Shown: positions 6,953 through 13,501 of the stretch, in pieces | Layout: each line of letters starts with the position of its first letter | Numbering within the stretch: position 1 is the stretch's first letter | Source: an uncultured beta proteobacterium | GTDB taxonomy: Bacteria; Pseudomonadota; Gammaproteobacteria; Burkholderiales; Rhodocyclaceae | DNA length: 15,101 nucleotides | Direction: 5' to 3' | Assembly (NCBI GenBank): GCA_903930395.1 | Contig: CAIYYE010000245.1 | Location: 1 to 15,101 of the forward strand | Made by a program: the position numbers and the translations under genes | Notes under the pieces: generated by a model | The model's database searches: none | What the model was told of the DNA's origin: nothing | The model's input: the letters and a program-made list of their open reading frames with translations, nothing else

Positions 6953-7012
6953 CGACGATGAGCCATCCAGCCTATACAGTGGGACATCAGGCTCATACAG
7001 AGAGGTGATGGA

Positions 7013-8206
7013 ATGACCATCAAAATTGATTGCAATCATCCGGATCTGTTGAACGAACTGAATAAAAAATTATCGATCTCCGACAAAATCACGTTCATTC
7101 ATCAGGTGGTCCGCCAAAAATGCAGCTTCATCCATCGCATCGGCGTCGCCGTCTATGACGCCAGGGCCGACTCGCTGAAAACCTTCGCCCACAGCACAGA
7201 TGGCGAAAACCCCCTGCCCCATTATGAATGCAGACTCCGCGACGCGCGGTCACTGTACCGCATATCGCTCGATGGCAAGCCACGGCTGATCAACGATCTG
7301 ACCATCTTCGAAAACAGCCCCCAGGAGCACGCCAAGCGCATCAACGCCCATGGCTACCGCGCCAGCTATACCGTCCCGATGTTCCAGGACGAACAGCTGA
7401 CCGGATTCGTATTCTTCAACTCCCGCCTGTCAGGCTGCTTCCATGAAGACAGCCTGGCCTACCTAGACATGATCGCGCGGCTTATCTCCCTGCTCATCAG
7501 CGTCGAACTCAACCAGGTCAAGACCCTGCGCGGTGCCCTGAAAACTGCGGCCTTCCTGTCCACGCACAAAGACCCTGAAACCGGGGCGCACCTTGAGCGC
7601 ATGGCTCGCTTCTCCCGCCTGATTGCCAACGAAGTCGCTGCAGACTACGGCTTGAGCGACGAACTGGTCGAAGCCATCTTCTGGTTTGCGCCCATGCACG
7701 ACGTCGGCAAGATTGCCATCCCGGACAACATCCTGCGCAAGCCGGGTGCACTCACCCCGAACGAATTCGAGATCATCAAGACCCACACCATCCAGGGCCG
7801 TGGAATCGTCAATACCATGATGGAAAACTTCAACCTCGACCAGTCAGCCTTTGTCTCGATGATCGGCAACATCGCCGAATATCACCACGAAAACATCGAT
7901 GGCAGCGGCTACCCCAAAGGCCTGAAAGGTGAAGAAATTCCCATCGAAGCCCGCATCGTCGCCGTCGCCGACGTCTTCGACGCCCTCACATCGCAACGCC
8001 CCTACAAGCATGCCTGGCCCAATGAGCAGGCCTTTGACGAGCTGCGGCGCTTATCCGGATGGAAGCTCGACCCGAAGTGCGTCGAGATCCTCATCACCAA
8101 TGAAGAAAAGATTCTGGAAATTCAGACGCTGTTCAAGGACGAAGAACGCCGGAGAGCAAACGCGAATGCTGTGCCGAAGAATGCACGAAGCACTGATTTC
8201 GCCTGA
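7013..8206 (+). CDS. GAF/HD-GYP cyclic-di-GMP phosphodiesterase, 397 aa
   Basis: Residues about 25-165 look like a GAF sensory domain (IGVAVYDARADSLKTFAHS, YTVPMFQDEQLTGFVFFNS). Residues 175-375 are an HD-GYP domain with the catalytic HD at H229-D230 (MHDVGKIAIPDNIL), further metal-ligand histidines (H193, H258, H291-H292) and an intact GYP motif HHENIDGSGYPKGL. Active HD-GYP enzymes hydrolyse c-di-GMP via pGpG to GMP, lowering its level to favour motility. A short charged tail (EERRRANANAVPK) follows. No membrane segment is present, so the protein is cytoplasmic. A strong SD (GAGGTGAT) lies 4-10 nt before the ATG. It is transcribed away from the hemerythrin-LuxR gene, its likely regulator by position. 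A 15-bp piece of this gene (8057-8071) recurs at 13402-13416. Confidence 0.93.
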   Translation: MTIKIDCNHPDLLNELNKKLSISDKITFIHQVVRQKCSFIHRIGVAVYDARADSLKTFAHSTDGENPLPHYECRLRDARSLYRISLDGKPRLINDLTIFENSPQEHAKRINAHGYRASYTVPMFQDEQLTGFVFFNSRLSGCFHEDSLAYLDMIARLISLLISVELNQVKTLRGALKTAAFLSTHKDPETGAHLERMARFSRLIANEVAADYGLSDELVEAIFWFAPMHDVGKIAIPDNILRKPGALTPNEFEIIKTHTIQGRGIVNTMMENFNLDQSAFVSMIGNIAEYHHENIDGSGYPKGLKGEEIPIEARIVAVADVFDALTSQRPYKHAWPNEQAFDELRRLSGWKLDPKCVEILITNEEKILEIQTLFKDEERRRANANAVPKNARSTDFA

Positions 8207-8261
8207 GAGGCAGGCTTCATCTTGATTTCGATGTCGTAACCAAGCCGGCACAGACAGCCCA

Positions 8262-9152
8262 TCAACTTGAATTACGCAAGCTGGTTCGCCAGCGACCACC
8301 GAAAAGGTTCGCAACCAGGCCGAGAACGAGCAGGAAGCTACCGGCCAAATTTGCGGGGTTTAGTTCTTCGGCGTAGATCAGCCACCCGGCAGACAGTCCG
8401 ATAACGGGCACCAGTAAACTGAAGGGTGCTACCAGATTGGCCGGGTAGCGCGTCAGCAACCGTGTCCATAATCCATAACCGAGCAAGGTAGCAGCCCAGG
8501 CCAGATAGGCAATAACGGACAGCCCATGCAGACTGATGTTCTCAAGCGCAAGCTCAATTGCACTCTGTCCTTCGAAGGCCAAAGACATCCCCAAAAATGG
8601 CAATGGAGGAACCAGGCTGGCCCAGGCGACGAAAGCCAATTGGTTGATGGGTCCATGGGTGGCGATCATCCGGGTAACGATATTGCCGCTAGCCCACATG
8701 AGAGCCGCCATCAAGGTGCAAACAAAACCCATCAGCGGCATGTTCGTTCCGTGCGTGGAGGCAATAATGATCAATCCGCTCGCAGCTAAAATCAGGCCTG
8801 CCAGTTGATGGCCATGCCAAGCTTCCTTTAGCCAAAAGGCAGCCAGCAACATGGTGAAAAACACCTGTGATTGCAGTACGAGTGAAGCCATGCCAGAGGG
8901 CATGCCAATGTGGATGGCGACGAAAAGAAAGGCAAACTGGCCAACCGAGATCGTCAAGCCGTAGGCCAGGTAAAGACGAAGTGGAACCTTCGGCGGCGGT
9001 AGCAGGAGAACCATCGGAATGGCTGCCAGCGTGAACCGCAGAGCACCTAATAGCAGCGGTGGAATTTCATCGACGCCCGATTTGATAACAATGAAATTGA
9101 GCCCCCAGACAATAATAACCACCAGGGCAGAACATATATCCAGAAGGCGCAT
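8262..9152 (-). CDS. eamA: EamA-type DMT transporter, probable cysteine/O-acetylserine exporter
   Basis: The 296-residue length and sequence follow E. coli EamA (299 aa). WGLNFIVIKSGVDEIPPLLLGALRF opens the first EamA repeat, and LYLAYGLTISVGQFAFLFVAIHIGMPSGMASLVLQSQVFFT is highly characteristic. LLGYGLWTRLLTRYPANLVAPFSLLVPVIGLSAGW and the FGGRWR ending close the second repeat. Ten hydrophobic segments in two repeats of five are apparent, so it is an inner-membrane protein. The substrate assignment comes from the family, not from visible residues. Its ATG is 44 nt after the stop of the GGDEF-EAL gene with no hairpin between, so co-transcription is likely. Two stretches (8564-8621 and 9052-9097) recur exactly, fused, at 13264-13367. 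Confidence 0.88.
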   Translation of the reverse strand: MRLLDICSALVVIIVWGLNFIVIKSGVDEIPPLLLGALRFTLAAIPMVLLLPPPKVPLRLYLAYGLTISVGQFAFLFVAIHIGMPSGMASLVLQSQVFFTMLLAAFWLKEAWHGHQLAGLILAASGLIIIASTHGTNMPLMGFVCTLMAALMWASGNIVTRMIATHGPINQLAFVAWASLVPPLPFLGMSLAFEGQSAIELALENISLHGLSVIAYLAWAATLLGYGLWTRLLTRYPANLVAPFSLLVPVIGLSAGWLIYAEELNPANLAGSFLLVLGLVANLFGGRWRTSLRNSS

Positions 9153-9196
9153 AGAGAAGCTGTGTGTCGCAATACCTAATGATTGGGGGGCTCTGC

Positions 9197-11833
9197 TCAG
9201 GCTTTGACAAGACCTGCCAGTAGCCCGCTGAAGACCTCATGATCGACTGCCTTTGAATACAGGAATCCCTGGCCATAATCGCAGCCGGCTGCTGCCAGCA
9301 GGCGATTTTGCTCTTCCGTTTCGATGCCCTCGGCAACCACGGCAATACCGAGTTTGTGCGCCATGACGATCATGGCTTCACATAGGGCAAGCTGGCTGGA
9401 ACCTTCTTCGAGATGCATGACAAAGGAACGGTCAATCTTGATCGAATCGATCGGGTAGCGCTGCAGATATGAGAGCGAGGAATAGCCTGTACCGAAGTCA
9501 TCAAGCGAAATGCCCAGTCCGCGCTGATGCATGGCCAGCATGCGCTCCAGTACCCGGGGTTGATCGACCAGCATGACGCCTTCGGTGACTTCGATCACCA
9601 CCATTTCCCCGGGCAGGCCCTGTTTGGTCAGATAGTCGAACCAGCCATGCGGATCGTCCGAGACTTGCCCATAATTGTCTCTGAACTGGACTGGCGAAAC
9701 GTTGATGCCAATCTGGAAATCCGGCACTTTTCGACGCCACCGGGCAGCCTGGGTGACCGCTTCGCGAAACACCCAGTTTCCGATTTCGTTGATCAGGCCG
9801 CACTCCTCGGCAATCGGGATGAAACTTGCCGGGCTGATTGCACCGTTCTCGGGATGCTGCCAGCGCAACAAGGCCTCGGCTTTGACGATTTGCTGCGTAC
9901 GCAGATCGACGATGGGCTGGTAATGCACAAAGAGTTGTCCGGCTGCCAGTGCATGGCGAAGTTCGTTCGCCAGGCGAGTCCGAATCTGCGCGGCTTGCTG
10001 CATGAAGTCGGCGTAATAGGCATAGCGGTTGCTGCCTTTATCCTTGGCCTGATACATCGCCTGTTCAGCATGACGGAACAGGGTTTCCGAATCCTTGCCG
10101 TCGTCGGGCGCCAGGGCAATGCCAATGCTGCCCGTTATGAACAGCGCCTCGTCGTTCAGGGCAAACGAGGATTCAAATTGCCGTAGTACCTCCTGGGCAA
10201 ATTGATCAAGCTGCTGCATATCCTCAATGCCCGGCAAGACGAGCGCAAATTCATCCCCCCCCAAACGGCCGAGTATCCCGTTATCGCCCAGACGCTGCGA
10301 GATTCGCTCGGATAACTGGAGGATCAGCGCATCGCCGCCGTGGCGACCATAGACGGTATTGATATCGCGCAGGCGATCCAGATCGAGCAGCAGCAAAGCC
10401 ACCCTGCGCTCGCCGTAGGGCGACAATGGCGCAAGATACTGGTTCAGGCGGTCGGCCATCATGTATCGATTGGGAAGACCGGTCAGCACATCAAAATTTG
10501 TCTGGCGCCAGATCGTTTCATCGCGCAGTTTCTGATCCGACAAGTCGCCAACCAGACCGATTCGGTAATTGGGCGAGCCGTCAGGATTGGGAACCGTACT
10601 GAACTCAAGAAACACCGGTGCAGATTCGCCATCCCGATGCGCCAGCCAAATTTCACCCGACCAGAAGCCCGTCTCCGCCAGGCTTCGGTGAAGCAGGTCG
10701 AGCAGCACGGGCGCATTCTCTGCCGTGTATAAATCGCCGATCTGGCGACCGAGCAATTCCGCTGGCTCGAATCCGGAAATTCGCCGGAACGCCGGGTTGA
10801 CCGCGACAATCCGGTCGCCTCGGTCGATTACCACCATGCCCTCGTTGGTGTTCTGAAAGAACATCACCGCCAGTTCACGCTCGGTAACATCCGAATGGGT
10901 GCCGATCATGCGAAGCGCCCGCCCATTGGCATCGCGTGCCGTGACCTTGCCGCGCGTCAACACCCATGACCACAAGCCGCTGGGAAGCACGACGCGATGC
11001 TCATTGACGAAGGCATCGCTGCGACCCTCCAGGTGGTTCTGAAGCGCGACACGAACCCGGTCAAGATCATCCGGGTGAATCTTTCCAGCGCCGTCGGCAG
11101 CACCTGGGGTCAGCAGTCCAAGAATGAAATTTGATTCCGTCGAGCGATAGACGTCGCCATTGGCGATATTCCAGTCCCAGACACCATCTCGAGCACCATC
11201 CAGGACAAATTGCCAGCGTTCCTCACTGGCGCGTAGCGCCTCTTCGGCGCGCCGGCGCTCGGTCCGCTCACGCAGCAATTCCAGGGTTCGCGCGGAGAGG
11301 CTGTCATACATGCCGAGAACCGTATCGATCAGCACCTTCATGGCGCCGCTCATCTCGAGATCGGCCTGCTTCTTGGCTGCCTCCATCTCCAGCCCGGACT
11401 GCAAGGAGACTACAACTTTGGCCATGCGCCGGTCACTATCGAGAATGTGATAGGCCAGCCAGTGCGTCAGAAATCCAAGCAGCTCGCTAATGATTTCATC
11501 GAGTGATTTGGTGTTCTGGCTGCTATGCGTCCAAGCCGTCACCTTCTCGATAAAACCTTCGTGCACTTTCTGATGGGCATCAAACCAGGGGTCAGCGACA
11601 AAGAACGAGCGCCAGATCTGTTCCTCGGTCTGAAAGTGGTAATCGACATAGGCCGCCAATTCACCAAACACATCTTTCAAGGTGACTTCGCTCGACTTGT
11701 CAGCCAGATGTGCAGCCAGACGATTGATCAGGATAACGAGCTGTCGATGCTGATCATCGATTACCTCGATCCCGGTTTCGAGATTTTTATTCCAGGGAAA
11801 AACCTCAAACTCTTCCATCACGACCCAGCCCAT
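9197..11833 (-). CDS. Hemerythrin-PAS-PAS-GGDEF-EAL cyclic-di-GMP signalling protein, 878 aa
   Basis: Domain order: bacteriohemerythrin (about 8-140) with a complete diiron ligand set H29, H66, E70, H87, H91, H129, D134; a coiled linker (about 150-205); PAS 1 (about 205-320, ending in GTHSDVTERE); PAS 2 (about 320-435); GGDEF (about 440-605, intact GGDEF at 525-529, preceded by DLDRLRDIN); EAL (about 615-875). The EAL domain keeps EALLRW (653-658), NVSP, EVTEG, DDFGTGYSSL (778-787) and AEGIETEEQ. Both catalytic halves therefore look intact. A canonical RxxD inhibitory site at the usual distance before GGDEF is not seen. By analogy with known hemerythrin-GGDEF proteins, O2 or redox state of the diiron centre probably tunes c-di-GMP synthesis or breakdown. 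ATG 11818 (MEEFEVFPWN) is an alternative start; neither has a strong SD. eamA follows. Confidence 0.95.
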   Translation of the reverse strand: MGWVVMEEFEVFPWNKNLETGIEVIDDQHRQLVILINRLAAHLADKSSEVTLKDVFGELAAYVDYHFQTEEQIWRSFFVADPWFDAHQKVHEGFIEKVTAWTHSSQNTKSLDEIISELLGFLTHWLAYHILDSDRRMAKVVVSLQSGLEMEAAKKQADLEMSGAMKVLIDTVLGMYDSLSARTLELLRERTERRRAEEALRASEERWQFVLDGARDGVWDWNIANGDVYRSTESNFILGLLTPGAADGAGKIHPDDLDRVRVALQNHLEGRSDAFVNEHRVVLPSGLWSWVLTRGKVTARDANGRALRMIGTHSDVTERELAVMFFQNTNEGMVVIDRGDRIVAVNPAFRRISGFEPAELLGRQIGDLYTAENAPVLLDLLHRSLAETGFWSGEIWLAHRDGESAPVFLEFSTVPNPDGSPNYRIGLVGDLSDQKLRDETIWRQTNFDVLTGLPNRYMMADRLNQYLAPLSPYGERRVALLLLDLDRLRDINTVYGRHGGDALILQLSERISQRLGDNGILGRLGGDEFALVLPGIEDMQQLDQFAQEVLRQFESSFALNDEALFITGSIGIALAPDDGKDSETLFRHAEQAMYQAKDKGSNRYAYYADFMQQAAQIRTRLANELRHALAAGQLFVHYQPIVDLRTQQIVKAEALLRWQHPENGAISPASFIPIAEECGLINEIGNWVFREAVTQAARWRRKVPDFQIGINVSPVQFRDNYGQVSDDPHGWFDYLTKQGLPGEMVVIEVTEGVMLVDQPRVLERMLAMHQRGLGISLDDFGTGYSSLSYLQRYPIDSIKIDRSFVMHLEEGSSQLALCEAMIVMAHKLGIAVVAEGIETEEQNRLLAAAGCDYGQGFLYSKAVDHEVFSGLLAGLVKA

Positions 11834-11959
11834 TTATAGAGTTGATTTAGCGACTTTGCGAGGAGAAGCTTCCTCAAGGCATTGATGCTGCGGACAATTC
11901 GTGAAACGCTACAAACCAGATACCCCAGTCCCCTACCTGGCAGGCAACGAGCATCATGC

Positions 11960-13090
11960 TTACTGCTTGACCAGGGCCAGCATGTTGCGTTGAGCCATTT
12001 TTACCATGCTGACCACCTCGGTGCGATAGGCCACAGGGTCGGCTATCGAGGCAGTAAAAGTTGCTTGTGCGTCAGCCCCGGTGCCGAAGCTTGCCCCCAG
12101 CGCAGCACCCAGCAAGCTGGGTTTCGCCTTGGTCTCCGGTGTGGCAATCGAGAAAAAATCAGTGCCACCAGCCAGTGATTCACGGAAGCTCATGACGACA
12201 TTGCCGTCTTTGGCAGGAGATGCACTACTGCCAAAATTAGCCGTGTAGCCCCCCGGCGCCGATTCGCCTTTGGAGCTGGCCCCGGGTGTGCGGAAAGCAA
12301 TGCGGGATTGCCCTGCCATCAGGCCAACCTGGGCAAAAGCACTGCCGGTGTATTTGTTGTGGGATGTGCTGGAAAACCTGTCGACTGATGCCTTGGCTGA
12401 ACCCAGCGTCACCACATAGGTTGCCTTGACCAGACTGGCATTCAGTTCCTTGGCCAGATCGACCTCCAGGCCCGGTAGCGCATATATTTCACCGACGGAA
12501 ATACTGGAGGGACCACCCTCGGTCGAACTCTTTTTCGTGAATCCGGAAACCCAACCATTGATCAAGCTTTTTGTCGGCATGCCAAACTTCCCGGTCTCGG
12601 CATTGTAGGGAAGGTAAGGCTTCAAGCCACTCGCCCCGACCAGGATGACATCGCCATTCATATTGGCAAATTTCGAAAAGTTGCTAATGCCCGCAGCAGC
12701 GATCATTTTCTGGTAGGCCGGGCTGGCAAGCACCGTCGACTCCGGTATCACCTCAAAACCACTGGCCGCCAGGTCAGCCTTGAGTTGCGCATGAATATCA
12801 TCCGTGATGTCGGCCATCAATTTGGCATCAATCTCGGGCATTTGCAAAGTACTGGAAGCATCCGTCTTGGCCGCAAACATGCCGCTCGTATTGGTCTTGT
12901 CACCACCCGCAGAAACCTGAAATGAAACCATGACATTCGTAATCGCCACCCGCCTGGAAGCAGCGAGATCTGTTGCGACGCTGTCTGTCATCACTGCATT
13001 GACAGTGCTTGGCGCATCCGCATGAGAAAAACCGGCAGCCATGAACATGCAAATTGAAATCAATGTCAGAGAGACAACAGTCGAGCGCAT
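11960..13090 (-). CDS. Exported protein of unknown function, 376 aa
   Basis: ATG 13090 has a strong SD (AAGGGGGT, 4 nt away) and opens a Sec signal peptide MRSTVVSLTLISICMFMAAG with FSHA before DAPST. The C at residue 14 is not in a lipobox, so it is probably a soluble periplasmic or surface protein. The mature part has no cysteine. An alpha/beta segment (RRVAITNVMVSFQVSAGG ... DITDDIHAQLKADLAASGFEVIPESTVLASPAYQKM) loosely recalls CsgG/TolB-N-like periplasmic domains. A middle part rich in Ser/Gly/Ala follows, and a C-terminal VAYRTEVVSMVKMAQRNMLALVKQ helix ends the protein. I do not recognise the family, and the CsgG comparison is only an impression. An upstream TTG (13135) would add 15 residues ahead of the signal peptide and overlap the likely -10. 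Confidence 0.82.
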   Translation of the reverse strand: MRSTVVSLTLISICMFMAAGFSHADAPSTVNAVMTDSVATDLAASRRVAITNVMVSFQVSAGGDKTNTSGMFAAKTDASSTLQMPEIDAKLMADITDDIHAQLKADLAASGFEVIPESTVLASPAYQKMIAAAGISNFSKFANMNGDVILVGASGLKPYLPYNAETGKFGMPTKSLINGWVSGFTKKSSTEGGPSSISVGEIYALPGLEVDLAKELNASLVKATYVVTLGSAKASVDRFSSTSHNKYTGSAFAQVGLMAGQSRIAFRTPGASSKGESAPGGYTANFGSSASPAKDGNVVMSFRESLAGGTDFFSIATPETKAKPSLLGAALGASFGTGADAQATFTASIADPVAYRTEVVSMVKMAQRNMLALVKQ

Positions 13091-13133
13091 AAATACCCCC
13101 TTGGTTGTCCCCGGAATAGGACATGTGGTTCGC

Positions 13134-13160
13134 AATATACACTGTAGCCAGAAAATACAA
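13134..13160 (-). promoter_or_regulatory. Candidate promoter of the exported-protein gene
   Basis: On the minus strand TATATT (13139-13134) follows TTGTAT (13160-13155) at a short 15-bp spacing. The predicted start near 13127 leaves a leader of about 37 nt with the SD in place. Confidence 0.35.
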
Positions 13161-13217
13161 CCCCTAGTGGCAAGCAGAATTCAGGGAGGCGGAATTATTT
13201 ACACCGACTAAATGGAA

Positions 13218-13240
13218 AAATAGGGGTCTTACCCCTATTT
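13218..13240. repeat. REP-like hairpin, copy 1 (possible minus-strand terminator)
   Basis: AAATAGGGGT and ACCCCTATTT are perfect 10-bp arms around CTT. On the minus strand the stem is followed by TTTTT (reading CTATTTTTCC), so it could end a leftward transcript. The core GGGGTCTTACCCC resembles the GGGGTCTGACCCC-type palindromes found as scattered REP-like repeats in several proteobacteria (from memory), and two more relatives lie at 13369-13387 and 14593-14612. Confidence 0.65.
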
Positions 13241-13263
13241 CCCTCTATTTCCCCCTTAAGCAT

Positions 13264-13367
13264 TCTGTCCTTCGAAGGCCAAAGACATCCCCAAAAATGG
13301 CAATGGAGGAACCAGGCTGGCAGCAGCGGTGGAATTTCATCGACGCCCGATTTGATAACAATGAAAT
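13264..13367. repeat. Chimeric copy of two eamA fragments
   Basis: Bases 13264-13321 equal 8564-8621 (58 of 58) and 13322-13367 equal 9052-9097 (46 of 46), in the same orientation and order. The intervening 430 bp of eamA are absent at a sharp junction. In the eamA reading direction the junction shifts the frame, so the copy is non-coding. The segment lies between two REP-like palindromes; the right one starts directly after it. Transcribed rightward it would be perfectly antisense to eamA mRNA, leftward it would be a sense fragment. Confidence 0.93.
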
Positions 13368-13368
13368 A

Positions 13369-13387
13369 GGGGGCTGACCCCGATCAT
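13369..13387 (+). repeat. REP-like motif copy 2, left direct repeat of the nucleotidyltransferase cassette
   Basis: GGGGGCTGACCCCGATCAT aligns with the right copy at 14593-14612 (GGGGGTCTGATCCCTATCAT): one inserted T and two substitutions. The GGGG/CCCC arms make it partly palindromic, like copy 1. Confidence 0.7.
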
Positions 13388-13401
13388 ACCGATTGTTCTG
13401 G

Positions 13402-13416
13402 GGATGGAAGCTCGAC
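13402..13416 (+). repeat. 15-bp exact match to the HD-GYP gene
   Basis: GGATGGAAGCTCGAC here equals 8057-8071 inside the HD-GYP coding region; over 22 bases 20 are identical. Same orientation as the source. Confidence 0.45.
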
Positions 13417-13463
13417 GCGAGGTAGAAAAAATGCCCGGAATTGAAATCTGGGTAGCGCAAAAT

Positions 13464-13495
13464 TTATACTCACTTACTTATTAAGTGCATATAAT
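13464..13495 (+). promoter_or_regulatory. Palindromic operator overlapping a TATAAT promoter, leaderless start
   Basis: Arms 13464-13476 (TTATACTCACTTA) and 13482-13494 (TAAGTGCATATAA) pair at 11 of 13 positions, with perfect inner CACTTA/TAAGTG. The right arm overlaps TATAAT at 13490-13495, only 6 nt before the ATG at 13502. Transcription would therefore start at or near the ATG, and no SD is present. No good -35 is seen. A repressor bound here would cover the -10, as in autoregulated toxin-antitoxin promoters. Confidence 0.6.
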
Positions 13496-13501
13496 TCCAC
13501 C

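Larger units (their letters stand above)
13136..13501. other. 365-bp mosaic intergenic region
   Basis: No coding frame is credible here. Left to right it holds the promoter of the exported-protein gene, REP-like hairpin 1, a tandem CTATTTCCC pair (13235-13243, 13245-13253), the eamA chimera, REP-like motif 2, the HD-GYP match and the palindromic promoter of the nucleotidyltransferase. Confidence 0.75.

Noticed and set aside
9527..10186. 219-codon plus-strand frame opposite the GGDEF-EAL gene
   Set aside because: Antisense to a gene with complete catalytic motifs; no RBS or domain.
13427..13442. 15 of 16 identity to the left arm of the ettA terminator (243-258)
   Set aside because: Contains an A-run and a short GC core; a match this short with a mismatch is plausible by chance, so it is not counted as another captured fragment.
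13136..13500. CRISPR array or diversity-generating retroelement
   Set aside because: No regular repeat-spacer pattern, no reverse transcriptase, and the eamA copy is exact rather than adenine-mutated.
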